Origin: an uncultured Geobacter sp. | GTDB lineage: Bacteria > Desulfobacterota > Desulfuromonadia > Geobacterales > Geobacteraceae | Assembly (NCBI GenBank): GCA_937886325.1 | Contig: CALABV010000056.1 | Location: forward strand, 1-16,292 | Reading direction: 5' to 3' | Length of the DNA stretch: 16,292 nucleotides | Shown: piece after piece, positions 1 through 7,100 of the stretch | How positions within the stretch are numbered: the first letter of the stretch is position 1 | Layout of the letters: every line of letters starts with the position of its first letter | Notes under the pieces: generated by a model | What the model was told of the DNA's origin: nothing | Seen by the model: the letters and a program-made list of their open reading frames with translations, nothing else | The model's database searches: none | Translations under genes and position numbers: made by a program

Positions 1-47
1 GAGATATATCAGTGTGACTGGAGTTCAGACGTGTGCTCTTCCGATCT
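1..47. other. Illumina adapter remnant (not genomic)
   Basis: Bases 14-47 match the Illumina read-2/index adapter that ends in GCTCTTCCGATCT. Bases 1-5 (GAGAT) match the end of the P7 flow-cell sequence, so bases 6-13 (ATATCAGT) sit where an 8-nt i7 index would be. Reading through this stretch on the minus strand gives the peptide EIGRAHV, and on the plus strand MCSSDL, both familiar adapter-translation artefacts in protein databases. This is contamination at a contig end and no gene should be called in it. Confidence 0.97.
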
Positions 48-145
48 CAATACGCGGGTCATACCTGCCCGGCTTCAGGAAGACCTCGATCCGCCCCCCG
101 CTCTCCTTGTTCCCCTGAAGCCGGGCAGGTATGACCCGCGTATTG
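48..145. repeat. Perfect 32-bp fold-back inverted repeat, probable library or assembly chimera
   Basis: Bases 48-79 are the exact reverse complement of 114-145, separated by a 34-bp loop (80-113). The right arm is native queA, encoding residues around NTRVIPARLQ. The left arm is an inverted copy fused directly to the adapter. A perfect long inverted repeat that joins an adapter is best explained by a self-primed or chimeric library molecule. Genuine genome sequence probably begins near base 80. Confidence 0.9.
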
Positions 146-321
146 TTCAGGACAAGCAGATCACCGGGGCGGAACAGGTCGGGTATCCGGGAAAACACCG
201 ATTCTTCGATGGACCGTTCCCGCCTTTTCAGGATCATCAGGCGAGAAGCGTCCCTTTGATCGGCAGGTGTCTGGGCTATCAGTTCCGGCGGAAGAAAATA
301 GTTGAAATCGCTGAAGCGCAT
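80..321 (-). CDS. queA: S-adenosylmethionine:tRNA ribosyltransferase-isomerase, N-terminal fragment
   Basis: QueA transfers and isomerises the ribosyl part of SAM onto preQ1 in tRNA to make epoxyqueuosine, the penultimate step of queuosine synthesis in the cytoplasm. The visible N-terminus carries the family pattern: MRFSDFNY, then LPPELIAQTP, RDASRLM, RPGDLLVLNNTRVIPARL and ESGGRIEVFL. Family members are usually about 340-350 residues, so only about 80 native residues remain. The reading frame then runs into the inverted copy and the adapter, so residues after about VFLK are artificial. The ATG at 321 lies 3 bases after the stop of the SpoIID-family gene, which implies a shared transcript and translational coupling. 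Gene identity is confident; the truncation is technical, not biological. Confidence 0.9.
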
Positions 322-324
322 CGG

Positions 325-1443
325 TCAGTCTGCGTAATACTTCTCTAGACGGGTACCGGGGTAATAGTATGAAAGGATCTCCCGATAACTGGACCCATCC
401 TCAGCCCGCTGTTTCGCGCCCCATTGGCAGAGGCCGACCCCGTGGCCGAAACCGACGCCGATAAAGACAAAGTCGTCATCAACCGCCGTGACCTCAAAGT
501 CGGTGCTCCGAATCACCCCGTATCCCGCAATCTTGCGAAATTTTATCGCTGGAATGCTGAAAACCCCGGCCCCTGAAACGATTTCCAGGGCTGCGATTCT
601 GCCGCTCGTGTTGCGTGACACGGGGCGTATGCTCTGCAGATTGAACACAGGCATTCCACCGCTCCGAAGAAGGGCTTCAAGCTTTTTCCTCGAAATTGTC
701 TGCTCCCAGAGTACCGACGGAGAGGAAGCGCAATAGGTGCACTCAACCCCTCTCAAGTATGGATATCGCATCGACCAGACGTTTTCCGAATTCTCGGTAT
801 GGCCTCCGCAACTGGAATGAAAAAATGCCTGTATAATCCTGCCGTCGTAGGTAAGCACCTCACCCCGCGTCTCTTCAACGGCGCGGGCTGCGCGGTTGTC
901 CTCGATATCACACCCTTCATACACCTGATCGGAGACGGTAGATTCAAGGTGGTAGAGTGAGTTTTTTCTGACTTCCTTCTGATACAGGGCAAAGGTCCTT
1001 GCAACAACGGCCTGGGCCTTAACAGCTTCAATAGGCCACTGCGAAGAAATTTCACAATTGATAAGGCCGACAAGATACTCTTCAAGGAGAATTTCGTCGA
1101 TAACCAGCAGTCCCCTGGTGGTAGGCGCCACCTCAATTGTGCCTCGGTATCCCTTACCGTTGAGCTGAAGAACACCGGGAGAGTGGAGCCTGAGACTCCG
1201 TGCCGGCGCACCACCAATTGAAATACCGCTCTTCTCCCGCTTTACGACAGCCGGAAATGAAACAGCAATGCGAGAGCCCCTGCCATCGGTAGCAACAACG
1301 CCGTATCCGCCAACCCGAATTTTCTCTACCCCCCTGGCGACCGCTACACGGATTGTTTCCGTCCTGCCCGATGCGGCTTCGGCTCCAGGGGTGAAGAAAG
1401 CGGCGACGATACTCACCGCCAGAAAAAAAATCGCCGTAGGCAT
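325..1443 (-). CDS. SpoIID/LytB-family peptidoglycan glycan-strand hydrolase, secreted
   Basis: This 372-residue protein belongs to the SpoIID/LytB family. Characterised members are lytic transglycosylases that cut peptidoglycan strands lacking stem peptides. Residues 1-23 form a signal peptide (hydrophobic 4-17, cleavage expected after AEA). Family motifs follow: EEYL at 121-124; CEISSQWPIEAVKAQAVVAR at 130-149, whose Glu131 aligns with the proposed catalytic Glu of Bacillus SpoIID; AFFHSSCGG at 206-214 with His/Cys suited to zinc; a Cys pair at 235/238; and GFGHGVGLCQWGA at 331-343. An upstream in-frame ATG exists at 1638, but residues before 1443 show no domain, and the promoter lies inside that extension. 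The ATG at 1443 places the signal peptide at the N-terminus. In non-sporulating bacteria these proteins are thought to act in division or wall turnover. It is followed after 3 bases by queA. Confidence 0.88.
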   Translation of the reverse strand: MPTAIFFLAVSIVAAFFTPGAEAASGRTETIRVAVARGVEKIRVGGYGVVATDGRGSRIAVSFPAVVKREKSGISIGGAPARSLRLHSPGVLQLNGKGYRGTIEVAPTTRGLLVIDEILLEEYLVGLINCEISSQWPIEAVKAQAVVARTFALYQKEVRKNSLYHLESTVSDQVYEGCDIEDNRAARAVEETRGEVLTYDGRIIQAFFHSSCGGHTENSENVWSMRYPYLRGVECTYCASSPSVLWEQTISRKKLEALLRSGGMPVFNLQSIRPVSRNTSGRIAALEIVSGAGVFSIPAIKFRKIAGYGVIRSTDFEVTAVDDDFVFIGVGFGHGVGLCQWGAKQRAEDGSSYREILSYYYPGTRLEKYYAD

Positions 1444-1555
1444 CCAAGTTTCCAAAACTTTTCGATAAAAACAAAATTTGAATTCTAAGTCAATGATTTT
1501 GTCGGACACTGTTTCCGCTTGGTTGCGCTGATCTATTGGCGTCCTACTTAGTAAA
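1444..1555 (-). other. 5' leader of the spoIID-queA transcript with possible stem
   Basis: If the promoter at 1562-1590 is used, about 110 nt are transcribed before the ATG at 1443. The leader can form a 6-bp stem between GGACGC (1539-1544) and GUGUCC (1504-1509), with one G-U pair. An alternative is CCGCTT pairing with AAGCGG (1515-1520 and 1554-1559). I do not recognise a known riboswitch here; in particular I could not fit a preQ1 aptamer despite the downstream queA. Confidence 0.3.
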
Positions 1556-1561
1556 GCGGGT

Positions 1562-1590
1562 ATCATAGGGAGAGGTGTCGGTCTTGTCAA
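1562..1590 (-). promoter_or_regulatory. Sigma-70 promoter for spoIID-queA
   Basis: On the minus strand a perfect -35 TTGACA (1585-1590) and a -10 TATGAT (1562-1567, 5 of 6 matches) are separated by exactly 17 bp. Transcription would start near 1555. The spacing and consensus quality make this one of the two best promoters in the window. Confidence 0.75.
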
Positions 1591-1633
1591 GCACTTCGCC
1601 CATACAGTCACGTCAACCAGGCCCCGTGCCGCA

Positions 1634-1672
1634 GGCAAAAAATTTGCCGCAAAAGGGAAATCGTGCTATAGA
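1634..1672 (+). promoter_or_regulatory. Putative promoter of the oppD/F-type pair with overlapping inverted repeat
   Basis: TTGCCG (1644-1649) and TATAGA (1667-1672) are 17 bp apart, about 50 bp upstream of the GTG at 1720. The perfect inverted repeat GGCAAA-AAA-TTTGCC (1634-1648) overlaps the -35 and could be an operator. Both are inferred from sequence pattern only. Confidence 0.45.
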
Positions 1673-1719
1673 CTACCTCGCCCGCTGCATATTTCAGATG
1701 ATTCTTTCAGGAGTCCCTT

Positions 1720-2682
1720 GTGTCGACGTTGCTTCGGATAACCGGCCTAACAACGCAATTTCCCTCACCCGAGGGCACGGTGCGGGCCGTCGACTCCCTG
1801 GATCTTTGCCTTGCAGAAAAGGAGACTCTCTCTCTTGTCGGAGAATCCGGCTGCGGCAAAAGCATTACGGCATTTTCGATCCTTCGACTGGTTCCACCGC
1901 CGGGAGTAATCACAACCGGCGAAATCCTTTTCGAGGGAAGAAACCTGCTCCTCCTGCCCGAAAATGAAATGCGCCGCATTCGGGGCGACCGAATATCCAT
2001 GGTATTCCAGGAACCGATGACCTCGCTGAATCCGGTCTTCCGGATCGGCGACCAGATTGCGGAAGGTCTCCGCCTCCACAGAGGCCTGAACGCACGCGAC
2101 GCACGGCGGGAAACCATCGAGATCCTTCGTCGCGTCGGCATACCGTCTCCCTCGTCCCGGTACAATGATTATCCACATCAATTGAGCGGCGGGATGCGCC
2201 AGCGGATCATGATCGCCATGGCCCTTTCCTGCAGACCGAAACTTCTCATCGCTGACGAACCGACGACCGCATTGGACGTTACCATCCAGGCGCAAATCCT
2301 CGAACTGATTGATGGAATTCAGCGAGAATTCGGCATGGGGCTTCTCCTGATAACCCATGATATGGGAATTGTCGCGGAGCGCTCCCACCGGACCGCTATC
2401 ATGTATGCCGGGAAAATCGTGGAGAGCGGGCCGACAGAAACGATACTGAGAAACCCCTGTCATCCATACACACAAGGTCTTCTTGCCTCTCTCCCCCAGA
2501 ACACGCAACCGGGCCGACCGCTACCCGTCATACCCGGTCATGTCCCGAATCTCGCAATGGAGCTTCCGGGATGCGGCTTCTGTGATCGCTGCCCCCGGAA
2601 GGAGTGGAGGTGTCCGAAGGAACCGCCTCCGTTCCGCGAGATCGAGCCCGGCCATTCCGTACGATGCTGGAAATACGCATGA
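1720..2682 (+). CDS. Peptide/nickel-type ABC transporter ATPase (OppD/DppD family)
   Basis: This is one of the two nucleotide-binding subunits that power oligopeptide/dipeptide/nickel importers at the inner face of the membrane. The 320 residues show Walker A GESGCGKS at 41-48, the Q-loop at Gln97 in FQEPMTSLNP, signature LSGGM at 155-159, Walker B LLIADE at 175-180 and switch His213. The C-terminal oligo_HPY extension contains cysteines 285, 288, 291 and 298 (CGFCDRC then C) plus Cys316, a spacing that could hold an iron-sulfur cluster as described for some DppD proteins. The start is GTG at 1720, set by AGGAG at 1709-1713 with 6-nt spacing. The stop overlaps the next start as ATGA. No permease or binding protein is adjacent, so the substrate cannot be read from context. 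The family is certain; the DppD, OppD or NikD label is not. Confidence 0.92.
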   Translation: MSTLLRITGLTTQFPSPEGTVRAVDSLDLCLAEKETLSLVGESGCGKSITAFSILRLVPPPGVITTGEILFEGRNLLLLPENEMRRIRGDRISMVFQEPMTSLNPVFRIGDQIAEGLRLHRGLNARDARRETIEILRRVGIPSPSSRYNDYPHQLSGGMRQRIMIAMALSCRPKLLIADEPTTALDVTIQAQILELIDGIQREFGMGLLLITHDMGIVAERSHRTAIMYAGKIVESGPTETILRNPCHPYTQGLLASLPQNTQPGRPLPVIPGHVPNLAMELPGCGFCDRCPRKEWRCPKEPPPFREIEPGHSVRCWKYA

Positions 2683-3659
2683 ATACCGCACTGATTGAAA
2701 CACGAAATGTAAAGAAATTTTTCCCGGTGAAAACCGGCCCCTTTTCCGGACCGCGCAGCCTGAAGGCGGTCAACGGGGTGTCCTTTCATCTCGAAGAAGG
2801 GGAAACTCTTGGCCTTGCAGGAGAATCGGGAAGCGGCAAATCGACACTTGCAAAACTCCTGCTCGGGCTTCTGCGTCCCGACGAAGGCGAGATACTGTTC
2901 CACGGCAAGTCGTTGCACGATTTGACGGTGGATGAGTTTCGGATATTCCGCAAATCGACACAGATGATCTTTCAGGATCCCTATTCATCCCTGAATCCCC
3001 GGATGCGGGTTGGCGATATCATAGGAGAACCGCTTAGAATCCACGGGCTTTCTTCACTACCCAGCTATCGCGAGCAGGTTGTCAGCCTGATGGAACGGGT
3101 TGGACTTTTCGCGGACCAATTCTCCCGCTACCCCCATGAATTCTCCGGGGGTCAGCGGCAACGGATAGGGATTGCGCGTGCACTGGCCGTTTCACCCCGT
3201 GTGATTATCGCCGATGAGCCCGTGTCAGCCCTGGACCTGTCCATCCAGGCCCAGATAATCAACCTTCTCCAGGAATTGAAGCGTGAATTTTCCCTTTCCT
3301 TCCTCGTAATAGCCCACGACCTTTCGGTGCTCCACCACATGTGCGACCGTATCGCCATCATGTATCTTGGATCAATTGTCGAGATGGGAAAGACCAGCGA
3401 TGTTTTCGATGGGTTCCTTCATCCCTACACGGAAGCGCTTCTCGCCGCCGCTCCCCATGTGGATACAAAATCCGGAAAACAACGGATTATCCTTTCTGGA
3501 GACATTCCGAGCCCCCTTGCCCCCCCGGCGGGATGTCCCTTCCATACGCGCTGTCCGTATGCTAGACCGGCCATCTGCGCGCAGTCGACACCGTTCCTTG
3601 AGGAGAAGAAACCCGGGCATTATGCAGCATGTCACCTAAGCGCCGAGTTGTTCCACTGA
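2679..3659 (+). CDS. Peptide/nickel-type ABC transporter ATPase (OppF/DppF family)
   Basis: This is the second nucleotide-binding subunit, expected to heterodimerise with the product of the gene before it. With the start at 2679 it has 326 residues, normal for OppF/DppF. It shows Walker A GESGSGKS at 48-55, FQDPYSSLNP around 98-107, signature FSGGQ at 155-159, Walker B VIIADE at 175-180, switch His213, and a C-terminal oligo_HPY segment with cysteines 286, 292, 300 and 318. The ATG at 2679 overlaps the previous stop by 4 bp and has GGAA at 2669-2672. An upstream in-frame ATG at 2604 would only add sequence overlapping the previous gene. No permease follows; the next gene is a regulator with its own promoter, so this transcript probably encodes only the ATPase pair. 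Confidence 0.92.
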   Translation: MNTALIETRNVKKFFPVKTGPFSGPRSLKAVNGVSFHLEEGETLGLAGESGSGKSTLAKLLLGLLRPDEGEILFHGKSLHDLTVDEFRIFRKSTQMIFQDPYSSLNPRMRVGDIIGEPLRIHGLSSLPSYREQVVSLMERVGLFADQFSRYPHEFSGGQRQRIGIARALAVSPRVIIADEPVSALDLSIQAQIINLLQELKREFSLSFLVIAHDLSVLHHMCDRIAIMYLGSIVEMGKTSDVFDGFLHPYTEALLAAAPHVDTKSGKQRIILSGDIPSPLAPPAGCPFHTRCPYARPAICAQSTPFLEEKKPGHYAACHLSAELFH

Positions 3660-3694
3660 CCTCTCAACAAGCCCCTGATACAAGCCATTCACTA

Positions 3695-3723
3695 TTGACA
3701 GAATGATTTCAAAAATATATAAA
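3695..3723 (+). promoter_or_regulatory. Sigma-70 promoter of the ArsR-family gene
   Basis: A perfect TTGACA (3695-3700) is followed 17 bp later by TATAAA (3718-3723, 5 of 6). The ATG is about 36 bp downstream of the -10, with GAGAGGG (3743-3749) as ribosome-binding site. The promoter appears strong when not repressed. Confidence 0.75.
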
Positions 3724-3727
3724 TATA
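3716..3727. promoter_or_regulatory. Candidate operator overlapping the -10 element
   Basis: TATAT-AA-ATATA forms a 5-bp inverted repeat with a 2-bp centre that covers the -10. ArsR-family repressors typically bind AT-rich inverted repeats over their own promoters, so autoregulation is a reasonable inference. AT-rich sequence makes chance palindromes likely, so confidence is modest. Confidence 0.4.
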
Positions 3728-3758
3728 CGAATTATTACAGACGAGAGGGTTACTCACT

Positions 3759-4076
3759 ATGAAGTTTGACAAAAACCGAGATTATTGCTCTGAGGCTGAG
3801 ATCTGCAAAGTTCTGGGGCACCCCGTTCGCCTGAAAATCGTGGCCGGGCTGTGTTCGAGAGAGTGTAACGTCAAGTATATATGGGAGTGTCTCGGACTGC
3901 CGCAGGCAACGGTTTCCCAGCACCTTGCCCTTTTGAAGAACAAAGGAATCATTGAGGGAAAACGCGAGGGGGTAAAGGTTCATTATAGTGTTATCAACCC
4001 ATTGGCAATCAGGATTGTCGAAATCATGTCTTCTGCGGCCGACTCGGATTCCGCCGGGCATCAAAACGTCTCGTAA
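3759..4076 (+). CDS. ArsR-family winged-helix transcriptional repressor
   Basis: This 105-residue protein has the ArsR/SmtB layout: LGHPVRLKIVAGL (19-31) in the early helices, a recognition region LPQATVSQHLALLKNKG (47-63), and a wing at EGKREGVKVHY (67-77). Cysteines at 32 and 36 (LCSREC) lie where classical ArsR proteins carry the ELCVCDL metal site, with Cys44 nearby and Cys10 and Cys16 at the N-terminus. Thiol-based or metal or metalloid sensing is therefore possible, but the exact CxC pattern is absent. It has its own promoter and a candidate operator. No resistance or transport gene follows; the next gene converges from the other strand. Its targets could be itself, the preceding ATPase pair, or distant genes. 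Family call confident, ligand unknown. Confidence 0.85.
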   Translation: MKFDKNRDYCSEAEICKVLGHPVRLKIVAGLCSRECNVKYIWECLGLPQATVSQHLALLKNKGIIEGKREGVKVHYSVINPLAIRIVEIMSSAADSDSAGHQNVS

Positions 4077-4083
4077 ACATCTT

Positions 4084-4124
4084 CTGCGAAACCGGACTTC
4101 TCAGCCGGCATACCTGATTCGCAG
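4084..4124. terminator. Hairpin between convergent genes, possible terminator
   Basis: CTGCGAA (4084-4090) pairs with TTCGCAG (4118-4124), and inside it CCGG (4092-4095) can pair with CCGG (4105-4108). It sits just after the ArsR stop and beyond the stop of the convergent coiled-coil gene. There is no clear run of T on either strand, so it is not a standard intrinsic terminator. Confidence 0.35.
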
Positions 4125-4164
4125 TGACAAAAACAAGGACAAAAACTCCTACGCATCCCAGTGC

Positions 4165-7100
4165 CTAAGGAGAGACCTTGCGAAGCACCGGTATCTTGTT
4201 TAAAGCCTTCACCCTCTGGGTCTCGTTGACACCCAAGTCCACAGTGTCCATCATGAAGCCCACGATTTCCACGAAATCCATCCCATCTCGAAGGATTTTC
4301 GCGAACGTGCCCGAATCCTCCGGTTGAACCTCCGGGGAATACACCAAGATACCCTTGGTATCCACAAGATACAAAGCAATATAAACATAATACCGGCTGC
4401 CGCGGGTAATGCCGCAGAGGTACGCGTCACATGTCAGCGTGGTATGGTCTTCCATTGCGACACGTGTTCGGTTGAGAGATTGATAAATCTCAACGATGTC
4501 GTTCGGCGATTGATATTCGACAGCCGAAAGAGATTTGTTGATGGCAAACTGAACCGGAGGCCCTGACGGTCCGGTCTCTGAGAGAGGCATGGTGGAAAAG
4601 GCGCCCATTTGCGTCTCTCCGCCGTGTAAAAAGGAAAAAGGATCCGATGAATTCATTTCAGAAGACACATTCTCCCCTTCCAATACGGCTTCGCTCCCCG
4701 CATCATCCGCAATCTCTTCATCCAGGTCGTCAGTAAACCCAATCCCTTCCCCGGCGATTTCACCGACCGCAAATTCTTCTTCTGTTTTCACATTCTCCCG
4801 GCCGCCATCGTGACTCGACAATTGCGTCTCATGCGCAGGCGTCGCCGTCTCGCTCTCCGGCATCTCGCCAGGCTGTCCCGCATCCGCAACCAAGGTCTGA
4901 TCTTCAATCTCGCCGCGCAACTCCTCTCCGGCCTTCATATCGAATGATTCATGCGTGTCCGTTTCCCAGAGATCCACCGTTTCCAACTCAACGATCTCAT
5001 TATTCTCCGTTGTTTCTTCATCGGACACTCTCACAGGTTCACGCTGCACGGATACTATCTCTTCCTTCGATACTCCGGAATTTCCCTCGATAAAGGTTTT
5101 TTGGGGCAATCTTTCCCACCGTCCCAGGACTTCGGCATGCGTTGAAGCGATTACTTCCATGATGGCATTCCCGCTATGAAGCAGCTCCGACGCCAACCGC
5201 TCGATTTCCTCGCGTGCAGCTGTTACAGCTGCCTCGGCTCTCTGCTCCGCTGCCTCTCTTTCCTGCATGAGGCGCTCGGCATCCGAGCAGAGCACCGCAA
5301 CTTTTTCAGCGCTCTCTTTTTTCAGTTCATCCACTTCCGAGGCAAGTCGCGAGACCATCTCCCGCGCAGCTTCCAATTCACTGGCGGATGAAGCTTCCAA
5401 CTCGGCCTTGACTTGGGACAGCCGTGCCGCTTCTTCCCGCAAGGCGGTCAACTCAGCGGAAGCCTTGCCCCTTTCTGCCTCCATTCCCTCTGAGAGGCGC
5501 GCAATCTCAACCTTGATTGCCTCAATTTCGCTGACGGCATTTTCCCTGAACTCGGCACTCTCCTTCTGAAGCCTTGCAACCTCTGCGTTGAGTAACGACA
5601 TTTCCGCGGATGCGGCCTCAAGTTCAACTCTCTTTTGGTCCGACAACTGTTCGACTTGCCGGCGGAGGTCGTCTAGCTGCTTCTTCGACGCATCGCCATG
5701 CGCGGCAATATCCTCTTCCAGCATTCGAACAGAATCGTGAAGAGCCGATCGCTCTTCAGCCGAGGCTCTCTCCATCGACTCCTTTTGCGAGGACAGGCGT
5801 TCCATGTCGCCACGCAATTCTGAGAGCACTCCGGAGAAAGACTGCTGAGCGTTGTTCATCTCCTCTTCCAGCAGATCTCTTTCGCTCCTCAGTTGATTAA
5901 TCTCGGAAGACAATTCCTGCTCAATCCGCGCCTTTTCTTCAACAAGGCGCTCTTTTTCAGATCGCAGAGCGGAAATTTCTGCGGAAGCGGCGTCTCCGGC
6001 AGCTTCGTTCTCTCCCCTCAAGAATTCAAGTTCCTCACGGAGTGTTGTCAGTTCATTGCCAATCGCTTTCTCTTTATCAGATTTCTGTTGTTTCAACGCC
6101 TCAAGTTGGGACCGAAGGGAGGCCAGATCCCTTTCACCGCCTTGCTCAATCTGTTTTTTCTCTTCTTCGAGGCATGCAATCTGCTCGTTCAGGGTTGACA
6201 ACTCCGCAACCAATGCTTTTTGAGCATCATTTCTTTCTGAAACGAGACGCTCGAACTCAGCCTTCAGAGCAATGAGATCTTCATCAGTACTTTCTTGCGA
6301 AGAAAGACGTTCAACATCCCGTCTCAGAACGGCTATTTCCTTCTCCCTGTCTTTTTGCGCGGTTTCCTTCTCCTCCAGAAGGCGCTTCACTTCCGATTTC
6401 TGTGCGGAAAGTTCCGCAAAGCCCCGGTTTTCCAGTTCCACCTTCTCCGCAGAGAGTTTTTCAATTTCATGCATTGCTTCGCGTATCTGCCGTGAGTAGG
6501 TATCTTCGTCAGCCTTTGCTTCCTGTTTCAAAGCCTCAATCTTCTTGTCAAGGGACGCCAATTCATCGCCTGACGCTTTCTGTTCAGCGGCCTTGACCAT
6601 GGAGAGACGTTCTATTTCCGCTTTCGCTGATTCGGCTCTCGACTTCCTTTCAGCAGAAAGAGATTGTATTTCCCGGGTAATTGACGCTATCTCCATCTGA
6701 AATGCAGCCAATTCGATTTCCGCCTCTTTTTCAATTCTCTTTTTTTCGTCCTTGAGCCTCTCCTTTTCAGCCCGTATCGCTGTAATCCCGGAATCTTGAA
6801 CGGAATCAGATCCTGCGCCCCCCTTGTCCCTGCCCTCCTTCGGCATAGCCGGACGGATTTCCTTGTCCTCACCCTGCGAAGCAGCCATTTTTTCCATTGA
6901 TTCCACAGTGCCGGACTCTTTTCCTGTCGCAGTACCGGAAACAACCGCCTTTTGACCGGAAGCATCCGCCGTTTCGCCTCTTTTCTCAGTCACCACAGCC
7001 GTGCCTTTTGCGGTCTTTTCCGCCGGAACTTTTTTTTGCGATACCCTCTTCCCCCCGCTACCTGAACGCACTACTCTCAAATCGTTGAGGACGACCTCCC

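Noticed and set aside
48..145. Genuine genomic palindrome or hairpin element at the left end
   Set aside because: The left arm is joined directly to adapter sequence and the right arm is coding queA, so a library chimera is the simpler explanation.
31..348. Plus-strand open frame beginning MCSSDL over the left end
   Set aside because: It starts inside the sequencing adapter and runs antisense through queA; the peptide start is a known adapter artefact.
1504..1559. preQ1 riboswitch upstream of queA
   Set aside because: I could not fit the short stem, A-rich tail and pseudoknot; queA is also not the first gene of the transcript.
1444..1638. 65-residue N-terminal extension of the SpoIID-family gene
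   Set aside because: It has no domain, contains a strong promoter, and would bury the signal peptide inside the protein.
5155..6789. CRISPR or DNA-level tandem repeat array
   Set aside because: The 75-bp units are divergent in DNA and keep an open frame; the repetition is in the protein. No CRISPR array is present in the window.
4324..7088. Many plus-strand open frames antisense to the coiled-coil gene
   Set aside because: They are shadows caused by the biased Glu/Ala/Lys codons of the repeat; none has a ribosome-binding site with a recognisable protein pattern.
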